Shown here in pieces: positions 47,544 to 55,318 of a stretch of DNA of 60,081 nt. Positions within the stretch are counted from its first letter, which is position 1; the number at the start of each line of letters is the position of its first letter. Under the pieces are notes generated by a model, which had not been told where the DNA came from, did no database searches, and worked only from the letters and a program-made list of their open reading frames with translations. Both the position numbers and the translations under genes were made by a program. The stretch comes from Hyphomicrobiales bacterium. Its GTDB lineage: Bacteria; Pseudomonadota; Alphaproteobacteria; Rhizobiales; Xanthobacteraceae. The stretch is taken from the NCBI GenBank assembly GCA_003169835.1, contig PNAI01000017.1, positions 6,166-66,246 on the forward strand. Direction: 5' to 3'.

Positions 47544-48617
47544 TTATTGACGCACGCGGTACGCGACTTGCGGCCGCATGCCGATGACCTCCTCGAGCGG
47601 CCAGCGCGCGCGGGGCGCGACATCGAGCCCGTCGACAAATCCATGTGCAAGCCGCTCGGCCCCGGCCCAGGCGATCATCGCGCCGTTGTCGGTGCACAGT
47701 TCCGGCGGCGGAACGACCAGAATGGTTTTCGCATCGTATGCCAGCCGATGCAGCGCCTTGCGGATCGGCTGATTGGCGGCAACGCCGCCGGCCGCCACCA
47801 GCGCAGTCGGCGCGCCGTAGCGCGTATTGAACAGATGCAAACCGGTGCGGACCCGATCCTCGATCATCTCGACCACCGCCTGCTGGAACGAGGCGCAAAG
47901 ATTGGCGACGTCCTGGTCGCTGAGCGGCGCAATCCTTTCCGCCTCCAGCCGCAGGGCGGTTTTAAGTCCCGAGAGCGAAAAATCCGGCTCCGGCCGCCCG
48001 AGCATGGGTCGCGGCAACGCGAAGCGTTGCGGATTGCCGCGCACCGCTTCCTTCTCGACTTGCGGTCCGCCCGGATAGCCCAGCCCCAGGAGTTTGGCGG
48101 TCTTGTCGAAGGCTTCTCCGATGGCGTCGTCGACGGTGGTGCCGAGCAGCACGTAGTCCGCAATTCCGCGCACCGCGACGATCTGAGTATGCCCGCCCGA
48201 CGCCAGGAACAGACAATAGGGGAACGGCGTGCCGTCGGTCAGCCGCGCGGTCAGCGCATGCGCTTCGAGATGATTGACCGCGATCAAGGGCTTCTCGTTG
48301 ACCAGCGCGATGGCTTTCGCAGTCGTGAGGCCCACGATGACACCGCCGATCAGCCCCGGTCCGGCCGCCGCTGCGATGCCGTCGATGCCCTCAAAAGTGC
48401 GTCCGGCATCGGCCAGCGCCTTGCTGATGACGTGATCGAGCGTCTCCACATGCGCGCGCGCGGCGATCTCCGGCACCACGCCGCCGAAGGCGGCATGCTC
48501 GTTGACCTGCGAGAGCACGACATTAGATAGAATCCGGCCGGGCCGTTTGTCGTCCACCCGTTCGACCACGGCCGCCGCGGTCTCGTCGCATGTTGTCTCG
48601 ATTCCGAGTACAAACAT
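47544..48617 (-). CDS. tsaD: tRNA N6-adenosine threonylcarbamoyltransferase
   Basis: Catalytic subunit of t6A synthesis at position 37 of ANN-decoding tRNAs, working with TsaB, TsaC and the TsaE domain encoded at 26-28 kb. The 357-residue ASKHA-fold protein has [15 protein letters not shown], the metal-binding [13 protein letters not shown] (two His), [10 protein letters not shown] and [16 protein letters not shown] 48617 gives the family N-terminus (MFVLGIETT); longer in-frame readings go into palindromic element A. It begins a minus-strand group with gpsA. Confidence 0.97.
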   Translation of the reverse strand: MFVLGIETTCDETAAAVVERVDDKRPGRILSNVVLSQVNEHAAFGGVVPEIAARAHVETLDHVISKALADAGRTFEGIDGIAAAAGPGLIGGVIVGLTTAKAIALVNEKPLIAVNHLEAHALTARLTDGTPFPYCLFLASGGHTQIVAVRGIADYVLLGTTVDDAIGEAFDKTAKLLGLGYPGGPQVEKEAVRGNPQRFALPRPMLGRPEPDFSLSGLKTALRLEAERIAPLSDQDVANLCASFQQAVVEMIEDRVRTGLHLFNTRYGAPTALVAAGGVAANQPIRKALHRLAYDAKTILVVPPPELCTDNGAMIAWAGAERLAHGFVDGLDVAPRARWPLEEVIGMRPQVAYRVRQ

Positions 48618-48628
48618 ATGGCCTCCGA

Positions 48629-48743
48629 GAGCATGATCCCGAAAAAGCTTGCCCCCCGGACTTGATCCGGGGGTGGGAACCGGTTTCCCGCCTTCGCGAA
48701 GCCCGTTTCGGCGGGCGAAGGAAGATCGGAAAAGATCATGCGC
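48629..48743. repeat. Dispersed palindromic element (family A) in the tsaD leader, with a nested hairpin
   Basis: Outer arms gagcatgatc and gatcatgcgc, inner gtgggaaccggtttcccgcc and cgaagcccgtttcg. An extra 25-bp hairpin (ccccccggacttgatccgggggt) is inserted in the left half compared with the copy at 15962-16049. Confidence 0.85.
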
Positions 48744-48758
48744 AAACGAACAACTATG

Positions 48759-48781
48759 CAACGGCGTAGCATTGCGAGGTC
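48759..48781. repeat. 23-bp direct repeat, left copy, flanking the higBA module
   Basis: caacggcgtagcattgcgag plus gtc, identical to 49575-49597. The flanking bases differ on both sides, so the exact match is 23 bp. The spacing of the copies is 816 bp. Confidence 0.9.
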
Positions 48782-48897
48782 TGGTCGATCAATGGCGAAG
48801 GGTGTCGTCAGCGTTATTTCAACAAGGCATCGCCAACCATTGTGGAACATTCGCGCCATTATCGATCGCAGCGTATCCGCCGTCGCTCAAGACAGGC

Positions 48898-48947
48898 GTA
48901 TCAATTAATGATACGGCGGTCTTGACAAACGTATCATATATTGATAC
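48898..48947 (+). promoter_or_regulatory. higBA promoter with two operator palindromes
   Basis: Two copies of GTATCA-N5-TGATAC lie at 48898-48914 and 48931-48947, centred 33 bp apart (about three helical turns). TTGACA (48922-48927) sits between them as a -35 element; a -10 near TACGTT (48945-48950) would overlap the second copy. HigA-type antitoxins repress their own promoter through such palindromes. A start near 48956 would leave almost no leader before the toxin ATG. Confidence 0.75.
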
Positions 48948-48955
48948 GTTTGTGC

Positions 48956-49240
48956 ATGATGAGGGGCTTCAAGAATTCTGCGACGGAAGCGGTATTCTCG
49001 GGTGAGTGCCCAAAGGGCTTCCCCGCAAACCTCGTGAAAGTCGCGCGTCGAAAGCTTGAAATGGTCAACGCCGCGATTGCTCTTACGGATTTGAGAGCCC
49101 CGCCAGGAAACAGGCTGGAAGCCATGGGAAGAGATCGAAAAGGACAACACTCGATTAGGATCAACGATCAATATCGGGTTTGCTTTGTGTGGACCGATGA
49201 CGGCCCGAAGGACGTTGAGATCGTTGACTACCACGATTGA
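48956..49240 (+). CDS. higB: RelE/HigB-type toxin
   Basis: Likely ribosome-dependent mRNA endonuclease. About 95 residues (ATG 48956 or 48959), starting MMRGFKNSATEAVFSGECPK. The RelE/ParE-superfamily layout is complete: LRAPPGNRLEAMGRDRKGQH, then SIRINDQYRVCFVWTDDGP and VEIVDYHD. The basic and His residues of the HigB family are present (Arg in RINDQYR, His in DYHD). A HigA gene follows after 19 bp, the inverted toxin-first order that defines higBA. The module lies between the essential genes tsaD and hemC. Confidence 0.9.
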   Translation: MMRGFKNSATEAVFSGECPKGFPANLVKVARRKLEMVNAAIALTDLRAPPGNRLEAMGRDRKGQHSIRINDQYRVCFVWTDDGPKDVEIVDYHD

Positions 49241-49259
49241 GATGGAGCGCAGGAGTTAA

Positions 49260-49568
49260 ATGATGGCAAAACTGGCACTCATGCACCCCGGTGAAGTGCT
49301 TCGCGAGGAATTCTTAGTTCCGCTTGGGCTCAAGCCTTATGGCGTGGCGAAGATGCTTGATATTCCGCGCACCCGTATCGAGCGCATTGCAGCCGAAGAG
49401 ATCGGCATCACGGCAGACACCGCGCTTCGGCTTGGCAAGTTGTTTGGCACGTCCGCCGAATTTTGGCTCAATTTGCAGAGTCGTTACGATATGCTGATAG
49501 CACAAAAGGAAATCGGTCGCGAATTGAATAAGATCAGGCCTGCCATTCACGCACGGGCCGCCTCCTGA
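49260..49568 (+). CDS. higA: HigA-type antitoxin (XRE family)
   Basis: Neutralises HigB and represses the operon. The 102-residue protein has the HigA signature HPGEVLREEFLVPLGLKPYG, a helix-turn-helix in VAKMLDIPRTRIERIAAEE with GITADTALRLGKLFGTSAEF, and WLNLQSRYDM. AGGAG at 49251-49255 fits the ATG at 49260 (a second ATG follows directly at 49263). Its operators are probably the two GTATCA-N5-TGATAC palindromes upstream of higB. Confidence 0.93.
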   Translation: MMAKLALMHPGEVLREEFLVPLGLKPYGVAKMLDIPRTRIERIAAEEIGITADTALRLGKLFGTSAEFWLNLQSRYDMLIAQKEIGRELNKIRPAIHARAAS

Positions 49569-49574
49569 ATCATT

Positions 49575-49597
49575 CAACGGCGTAGCATTGCGAGGTC
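49575..49597. repeat. 23-bp direct repeat, right copy, overlapping the hemC translation start
   Basis: Identical to 48759-48781. This copy carries the GAGG just before the hemC GTG at 49600, so the left copy is a duplicate of the hemC leader. Confidence 0.9.
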
Positions 49598-49599
49598 CC

Positions 49600-50541
49600 G
49601 TGCCGCAATCCTCGGTCGCATCTAGTCACATCCGTCTTGGCACGCGCGGCAGCCCGCTCGCGCTCTATCAGGCGTATCTGGTGCAGGCCCAGCTCGCGGC
49701 CGCGCACGGGTTCGATCCCGCGCACATCGTCATCGAGACGATTCGCACCAGCGGCGACCGGATCCAGGACCGGCCTCTGGCCGAGGCCGGCGGAAAGGCG
49801 CTTTTCACCAAGGAAATCGAGGAAGCTCTTATCGCAGGCCATATCGACCTTGCGGTGCATTCGGCCAAGGACATGGCAACAACATTGCCAGACGGGCTCG
49901 TGCTCGCGGCTTGTCTTGTGCGCGAAGATGCGCGTGATGCATTTGTATGCCGCGAGGTCAAGTCGCTGACAGCGCTGCCGCCCGGCGCGGTCGTGGGCAC
50001 CACCTCGCCGCGCCGTCAGGCTATGGTTAGGCGCCTGCGGCCCGATCTGCGCGTGGTATCGTTGCGCGGCAATGTCGAGACGCGGCTGCGCAAGCTCGAG
50101 GAAGGCGTGGCCGACGCCACCATTCTCGCGCTCGCCGGATTAAAACGTCTCGGACTGGAATCTTCCGTCGCCTCTATTTTGGATGTAGATGAATTTCTGC
50201 CGGCCGCAGGGCAGGGGGCCATCGCCATCGAGACGCGCGCCGATGATCGCGCAATGCGCGACCTGCTCACGCCGATCAACGATGCCGCGACCATGACTGC
50301 ACTGTTGACCGAACGCGCATTCCTGGCCCAGCTCGATGGTTCGTGCCGCTCACCGATCGCGGGCTACGCATCAGTCACCGCGAGCGCCGTGCACTTGCGC
50401 GGCATGATTTTGAAACCCGACGGCAGCCAAATCTTCGAAGCTTCGCGCGAAGGTCCCATCGATGCCGCGACATCGCTCGGTGCCGACGCCGGGCGCGAGC
50501 TCAAGGAGCGCGCCGGCCCAGATTTTTTTGCGGGCATTTAA
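49600..50541 (+). CDS. hemC: Hydroxymethylbilane synthase (porphobilinogen deaminase)
   Basis: Joins four porphobilinogens into hydroxymethylbilane for heme, cobalamin and related tetrapyrroles. Using GTG 49600 the protein has 313 residues: RLGTRGSPLALYQAYLVQAQ near the N-terminus, the substrate-binding VHSAKDMATTLP and GTTSPRRQAMV, and the cysteine carrying the dipyrromethane cofactor in LDGSCRSPIAGYA. An upstream TTG (49588) is an alternative; GTG is favoured by GAGG before it, though the spacing is tight. hemD follows after 2 bp. The leader has been altered by insertion of higBA. Confidence 0.95.
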   Translation: MPQSSVASSHIRLGTRGSPLALYQAYLVQAQLAAAHGFDPAHIVIETIRTSGDRIQDRPLAEAGGKALFTKEIEEALIAGHIDLAVHSAKDMATTLPDGLVLAACLVREDARDAFVCREVKSLTALPPGAVVGTTSPRRQAMVRRLRPDLRVVSLRGNVETRLRKLEEGVADATILALAGLKRLGLESSVASILDVDEFLPAAGQGAIAIETRADDRAMRDLLTPINDAATMTALLTERAFLAQLDGSCRSPIAGYASVTASAVHLRGMILKPDGSQIFEASREGPIDAATSLGADAGRELKERAGPDFFAGI

Positions 50542-50543
50542 TC

Positions 50544-51248
50544 ATGCGCTTGCTCGTGACCCGGCCGGAGGAAGGCGGCGAGCACAGCGCGAGGGAGTTG
50601 CGCGCGCGCGGACACGACGTGCTGCTCGCGCCGCTGTTGCGCATCGAGCCGGTCGCAAATGCCGATCTTGGCGCACCACCTTTCGGCGCCATCCTGCTGA
50701 GCAGCGCCAACGCCGCACGCGCTATCGCCTCCCATTCGCGCATGGGTGAACTGGATTTGCTTCCCACGCTTGCCGTCGGCCGGCGCACTGCCGAAGTCGC
50801 GCGCATGGTGGGATTTACCGACGTTCAATCCGCCGACGGCGACATTCGGGATTTAGCGCGCGTGGCGGCCGTCCGCTTCGCTGGCACCAGCGCGCCTCTG
50901 CTTTACCTCGCCGGCGAGGAGCGCGCTCGCGATCTTGCCGGCGACCTCGGCGGATTGCAGCTTCGCACCGTCGTGGTCTATCGCGCCGTCAAACTATTGA
51001 GCCTGCCGGCCTCCGTGCAGGCGGCGCTTTCGGAAGACCGTCTCGACGGCGTGTTGCATTTTTCCCTGCGCAGCGCCGAAGCCTATGTCGCCTGTGCCCA
51101 AGCGGCCGGGCTGCTCGACAAGGCCTTGGCGCTTTTCCATTTTTGCCTCTCCTCGCGTGTGGCGGGCGCGCTTGCCGGCGCGGTCCATGTCCTGATTGCC
51201 GAGCGCCCCGACGAGGCGGCATTGCTCGATCTTGTCGGGGTGCGCTGA
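50544..51248 (+). CDS. hemD: Uroporphyrinogen-III synthase
   Basis: Closes and inverts ring D of hydroxymethylbilane to uroporphyrinogen III. The 234-residue protein is weakly conserved, as usual for HemD, but keeps the LLVTRPEEGGEHSARELRAR opening, ILLSSANAARAI, AVGRRTAEVARMVGF, YLAGEERARDL and the FSLRSAEAYVACAQ segment. It starts 2 bp after hemC and was placed mainly by context. A mitofilin gene and hemY follow, the standard rhizobial hemC-hemD-mitofilin-hemY set. Confidence 0.9.
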   Translation: MRLLVTRPEEGGEHSARELRARGHDVLLAPLLRIEPVANADLGAPPFGAILLSSANAARAIASHSRMGELDLLPTLAVGRRTAEVARMVGFTDVQSADGDIRDLARVAAVRFAGTSAPLLYLAGEERARDLAGDLGGLQLRTVVVYRAVKLLSLPASVQAALSEDRLDGVLHFSLRSAEAYVACAQAAGLLDKALALFHFCLSSRVAGALAGAVHVLIAERPDEAALLDLVGVR

Positions 51249-51332
51249 TGGCCACGTTGCCGTCACACCGGGTCCGCAGTATGCCCTAGGGTTCCAGTGT
51301 CCGAATGACCCGCATTGTCCGGAGGCTTGTCC

Positions 51333-52526
51333 ATGGCGAGTAAACGTAATCCGTCCGATCCATCCGGATCGGGCGCGCGCCAGCCCCGCAAACCTCCGAC
51401 CATCGAGCTTGAGTCCACCGAATTTGCCGCCGATTCAGCTACTTCCGGCTTCGGCGATGCCGCGCCGCCCAAGGATTCGCCGGCCTCGGCCAAAGAGGGA
51501 ATTGCCTGGCTGCCGTCTGGGTCCAATTGGCCGATGGTCAGCGCCGGCGTGCTGGTCTCGGTCGGCATCTTGCTTGTGTTGGCGCTGTTTTGGTTCACCG
51601 GTGTGATTGGTGGCGGCAGCGCATCGGCCGACCGCATTGCCGGGATTGAAGCGCAACTGCGCGAACTTGGCGCGCGTCCGGCCGCCGAGCGCGGCGACTC
51701 CAGAGCGATGGACGAACTCGCAGCGCGGCTCGCGCGCATTGAGAAATCGGTCGCTTCCCCGCAAGCGCCGCTTTCCGATGCGGCTCTCGCCAACCGGCTG
51801 ACCTCTGCGGAAAACACCAGCAAGACCGCGGCCGACGACATCGCCAATCTCGCCAAGCGCATCGATGACCTTGCTGCGCAGGTGCGCGCGATCCCGGCCC
51901 CGGTCGATCGCGCCGAGATCGATGCGCTTACCAACCGCATCGCTGCGCTCGAAAAATCCGCCGGCAACATGGAGAGCGAGCTTGGCAAGCGCGCAACGCT
52001 GGCGAACGACCGCGCGACCCGGCTTGCTTTGGCGACGTCTGCCTTGCGTACCGCGGTTGAACGCGGCGAGCCGTTCAACGCCGAGCTTGCGGCCGCGCGC
52101 CCGCTGATGGCGGAGAATGCGCTCGCTTCGCTTGAGCCCTTTGCCGGCTCCGGCGTGCCGAGCACGGCGACGCTTGCGCGCGAATTGTCTGCGCTCGTGC
52201 CGGCGATGCGCACCGCGGCCAATGCAATCCCGGCCGAGGGCGGATTTTTCGACCGGATCAAATCGAGCGCATCGCGGCTCGTGCGCATCCGCCCCGCCGA
52301 AGAATCGCCGAGCGACGATCCGGCGGCCGTCATCACGCGTATCGATGCCAAGGCCGCACGCTCAGACGTCGCGGGTGCGCTCGTCGATCTTGCCAATCTG
52401 CCGCCCGCCGCGCGCGCACCGGCTCAAGCCTGGATCGAAAAGGCGCAAGCGCGCATCGCGGCCGTCGAGACCAGCCGCAAAGTCGCCGCCGACGCCATCA
52501 ACGCCCTCGGAAAGGCTACCCCCTAG
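51333..52526 (+). CDS. Mitofilin (alphaproteobacterial Mic60-like) membrane protein
   Basis: Inner-membrane protein related to mitochondrial Mic60, linked to membrane curvature and contact with the outer membrane. The 397-residue protein has an acidic, disordered N-terminus, one membrane helix (about residues 65-88, VSAGVLVSVGILLVLALFWF), a long periplasmic coiled coil (about 95-230) and a C-terminal mitofilin domain (about 255-397, ASRLVRIRPAEESPSDDPAA). ATG 51333 was preferred to an upstream TTG at 51315. Position between hemD and hemY is conserved in alphaproteobacteria. Confidence 0.9.
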   Translation: MASKRNPSDPSGSGARQPRKPPTIELESTEFAADSATSGFGDAAPPKDSPASAKEGIAWLPSGSNWPMVSAGVLVSVGILLVLALFWFTGVIGGGSASADRIAGIEAQLRELGARPAAERGDSRAMDELAARLARIEKSVASPQAPLSDAALANRLTSAENTSKTAADDIANLAKRIDDLAAQVRAIPAPVDRAEIDALTNRIAALEKSAGNMESELGKRATLANDRATRLALATSALRTAVERGEPFNAELAAARPLMAENALASLEPFAGSGVPSTATLARELSALVPAMRTAANAIPAEGGFFDRIKSSASRLVRIRPAEESPSDDPAAVITRIDAKAARSDVAGALVDLANLPPAARAPAQAWIEKAQARIAAVETSRKVAADAINALGKATP

Positions 52527-52573
52527 TGCATGATCCCGAAAAAAGGGAACCGGTTTTCTGGCAAGATCATGCT
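52526..52573. repeat. Short dispersed palindromic element (family A) before hemY
   Basis: gcatgatcccgaaaa and gcaagatcatgc form the outer arms around gggaaccggttttc. This is the shortest of the family A copies, lacking the inner cgaag hairpin. It begins at the mitofilin stop codon. Confidence 0.8.
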
Positions 52574-52636
52574 CAAATAAAAGGCTAGAGTCCGGCTTTG
52601 AAGACATCAACACGCATAAGACTCTAGGCCCGCGCC

Positions 52637-54226
52637 GTGATTATCCGCCTCATCATTATTCTTGCGCTCGCGGCATTTTTGGCGCTCGGCGCCGCCTGGG
52701 TCGCCGATCGACCCGGCGACGTCGCTGTCACTTGGTTGGGTTGGCACATCGAGACATCGATTACGGTCGCGGCGGTTGCCCTTACAATTGCGGTCATGCT
52801 CCTGATGTTTTTGTGGTCGGCGGTGCGCACGGTCCTGCGCTCGCCTGATTCATTCGCACGCTTTGTCAGACTGCGCCGCGGCGCGCGCGGCGATCGCGCG
52901 ATCTCGCGCGGGCTGATCGCGGTCGGCGCTGGCGACTTGCGCAGCGCACGCAAATATTCGGCGGAAGCCGGGCGCCTTAAGACCGGCGAGCCGCTTGCAC
53001 TTCTGCTTAATGCCCAGACCGCGCAGCTTTCCGGCGACCGCGCGGCGGCGGAACTTGCGTTCCGCACCATGGCGGGGCGTGACGACACCAAATTGCTTGG
53101 GCTGCGCGGATTGTTTATCGAAGCACGCCGGCGCGAGGATCTGAGCGCCGCGCGCAACTACGCCGAGGAAGCGGCGAGATCAGCGCCCGCGCTCGCCTGG
53201 GCCGGGCAGGCGGCGCTCGAATTCCGCGGCGCATCCGGCGACTGGGACGGCGCACTCGCCGTGCTCGATCGCAACATGAAGAACAAGCTTATCGACAAAG
53301 CAGCCTTTAGGCGTCAGCGCGCGGTGCTGCTGACCGCGTCCGCGCTCGCCGCCGAGGAAACCGACCGCGATCGCGCCCGTTCGCTCGTGCTCGATGCGGT
53401 CAAGCTTGCGCCCACGCTGGTGCCGGCGGCCGAGCTCGCTGCGCGGCTGTTGACGGAAGCGCGCAAGCTGCGCAAGGCGGGCAAGATTGTCGAAAAAGCT
53501 TGGCTGGCAAATCCGCATCCTGATCTTGCGCAGGTTTATGCTTACTTGCGCTTTGGCGATTCCGCGCGCGATCGGCTTGCGCGCGTGCAGGCACTCGCGG
53601 AAAAAGCGCCTGGTCATGTGGAGAGCGCGATTGCGGTGGCGCGCGCTGCCATCGACGCGCAGGAATTCACAGTGGCGCGCCTGGCTCTCAAGCCGCTGCT
53701 TGCGGAACCCACGCAGCGCATAGCCGAACTGATGGCGGAGCTTGAGCACGCCGACAGCGGCAACGAAGGCCGCGCGCGCGAATGGATGGCGCGTGCGTTG
53801 CGTGCCCCGCGCGATCCGGCCTGGACCGCCGACGGTTTTGTCTCCGATCGCTGGCTGCCGGTATCGCCCGTGACCGGGCGGCTCGACGCGCTGCAATGGA
53901 AGGTTCCGTTGGCGGCGCTTGGCAACGAAGGCGCGCTGATCGACGATGACAGCCGCGCGCCATCGATCGATGCGCCGCCGCCGCAGGCGAATTCGCCGGC
54001 CGAAATCTCAAGCAACGCCGACCAGCCCGCGCTCCGTCCCGCGGCCACGACCAACGGCACGGGCCGCCGCAGCGCCGCGCTCTCGGGGGCTGCCGAACCA
54101 CGCGTGGAACCGGTGATCCCGCTGGTGCATGCGCCGGACGATCCTGGCCCGGAAATGCCCGCGGAGCCTGAATCCGTGCCCGAACCGCCAGCGGACACCT
54201 GGTGGCGTATACGACTGTTCAAGTAA
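52637..54226 (+). CDS. HemY-like TPR membrane protein
   Basis: Inner-membrane protein of the HemY N-terminal domain family, associated by position with heme synthesis; its biochemistry is unresolved (it is not the protoporphyrinogen oxidase of the same name in Bacillus). The 529-residue protein has two membrane helices (about residues 3-22 and 40-63), then helical TPR-like repeats (about 85-370). The last 130 residues are Pro/Ala-rich and probably disordered. Start is GTG 52637. It closes the heme cluster; tRNA-Thr follows. Confidence 0.9.
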   Translation: MIIRLIIILALAAFLALGAAWVADRPGDVAVTWLGWHIETSITVAAVALTIAVMLLMFLWSAVRTVLRSPDSFARFVRLRRGARGDRAISRGLIAVGAGDLRSARKYSAEAGRLKTGEPLALLLNAQTAQLSGDRAAAELAFRTMAGRDDTKLLGLRGLFIEARRREDLSAARNYAEEAARSAPALAWAGQAALEFRGASGDWDGALAVLDRNMKNKLIDKAAFRRQRAVLLTASALAAEETDRDRARSLVLDAVKLAPTLVPAAELAARLLTEARKLRKAGKIVEKAWLANPHPDLAQVYAYLRFGDSARDRLARVQALAEKAPGHVESAIAVARAAIDAQEFTVARLALKPLLAEPTQRIAELMAELEHADSGNEGRAREWMARALRAPRDPAWTADGFVSDRWLPVSPVTGRLDALQWKVPLAALGNEGALIDDDSRAPSIDAPPPQANSPAEISSNADQPALRPAATTNGTGRRSAALSGAAEPRVEPVIPLVHAPDDPGPEMPAEPESVPEPPADTWWRIRLFK

Positions 54227-54282
54227 TTTGTGCGATTGCTTGCCAAGCTTTGGGGTGCTCGGTATCACGATGACCGGCTCCT

Positions 54283-54358
54283 GCCGCAATAGCTCAGTTG
54301 GTAGAGCACATCATTCGTAATGATGGGGTCGGGGGTTCGAGTCCCTCTTGCGGCACCA
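54283..54358 (+). tRNA. tRNA-Thr, anticodon CGT
   Basis: A full 76-nt cloverleaf: acceptor GCCGCAA paired with TTGCGGC, D-arm AGCTCAGTTGGTAGAGC, anticodon stem CATCA/TGATG with loop TTCGTAA, T-arm GGGGGTTCGAGTCCC, and an encoded CCA. Its 3' part is repeated at 56093, the mark of a tRNA used as an integration site. Confidence 0.97.
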
Positions 54359-54494
54359 CCCCTTTTACCAATCGGAAGTTGGTCTGGAGCGTACTGGAGC
54401 GTATTCCGGTGCAATCGGGAGACGCAGAAGTGGTCTTCTCGAGGTGATGGCGGGGCGCTGATGAAGGCCGCGGTTACACGGCGGTTACATGTTC
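54325..54494 (+). repeat. 170-bp direct repeat, left copy (tRNA-Thr 3' end plus flank); likely attachment-site region
   Basis: Begins in the tRNA variable region (ggggtcgggggttcgag) and runs 136 bp past the tRNA to gcggttacatgttc. The right copy is 56093-56262. The tRNA part (about 36 bp) differs at one base; the rest shows scattered substitutions and no net length change. Conserved sub-blocks include accggagcgta-like direct repeats, tgcaatcgggagacg and the doubled gcggttaca near the end. Confidence 0.85.
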
Positions 54495-54655
54495 CAGCGC
54501 GAACCGTCGACTAGAGCGACTGACCCAGCATCACCGGCAATTCTTCGGTGCAATACGCAATCTCCCTGCCTTGACCGGAATCAACGATCGACCCTACGGT
54601 TGTGTACGTAGTTCTCGTTATTTTTGCGTGCTTTGCCAATGAAAGGCGGCACAAA

Positions 54656-55318
54656 ATGCATACTGTGGTGGTTGGTACTCAGAAGGGCGGTAGCGGAAAA
54701 AGCACGCTTGCTACCGGACTCGCAGTTGCTGCGATGGAAGACGGGCAACGTGTCGGCATAATTGAGACCGACCCACAGGGCACGGTTTCGAAGTGGGGCC
54801 GACGGCGCACTAATCCTGAGCCTCGCATCGCTCGCGTCAGCACCCCAATTGAAATTGAGCGAGCATTGCTGTTCCTCAGGCGTGACGGCTACACGCTGGC
54901 GATGATTGATACGGCGCCCACGGACAATGCCTTAAGTGTGAGCGCTTACAACGCGGCCGACTTGTGCCTTATTCCGGCTCGTCCAAGTCCGGCGGATATC
55001 GAGGCCGCGCTGCCGACGCTCGATGCAATTCGCAAACTCGATAAACCGTTTGCCTTCGTGCTCAATCAATCGCCTGCGCGCAGCTTTCGCCTCAGTGAAG
55101 CCGCGATGGCACTCAATGCGGTGGGGGTACTTGCGCTTCCTTACATTGTTCAACGTAACGATCATCAAGATGCGCTCGGCGCTGGCTTGGGGGTCACCGA
55201 GTTTGCTCCCGAAGGGAAGGCCGCAGAAGAGATCCGTGGTCTCTGGAGTTGGGTTTTGAAAAAGCTGACAACGGAATCATTCAACCATGAACAAACTCCA
55301 ATCAGGGCAGTCAGCTAG
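54656..55318 (+). CDS. ParA/MinD-type partitioning ATPase
   Basis: Deviant Walker A ATPase of the ParA class, which moves cargo (DNA, protein complexes or granules) over the nucleoid by ATP-driven cycling. The 220-residue protein has the signature TQKGGSGKSTLATGLA with signature Lys10 and Walker Lys15, the ETDPQGTVSKW block, and Walker B MIDTAPTDN. It lacks an N-terminal DNA-binding extension, so it is a small type Ib-like ParA. No ParB gene or parS is visible; instead a phasin-domain gene overlaps its 3' end by 32 bp. ATG 54656 lies after AAAGG. It lies on DNA bounded by the 170-bp repeats. Confidence 0.9.
   Translation: MHTVVVGTQKGGSGKSTLATGLAVAAMEDGQRVGIIETDPQGTVSKWGRRRTNPEPRIARVSTPIEIERALLFLRRDGYTLAMIDTAPTDNALSVSAYNAADLCLIPARPSPADIEAALPTLDAIRKLDKPFAFVLNQSPARSFRLSEAAMALNAVGVLALPYIVQRNDHQDALGAGLGVTEFAPEGKAAEEIRGLWSWVLKKLTTESFNHEQTPIRAVS

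Noticed and set aside
54656..55318. Plasmid partition system integrated in the chromosome
   Set aside because: There is no ParB, centromere repeat or replication gene beside the ParA-type ATPase; the partner gene encodes a phasin-domain protein instead.
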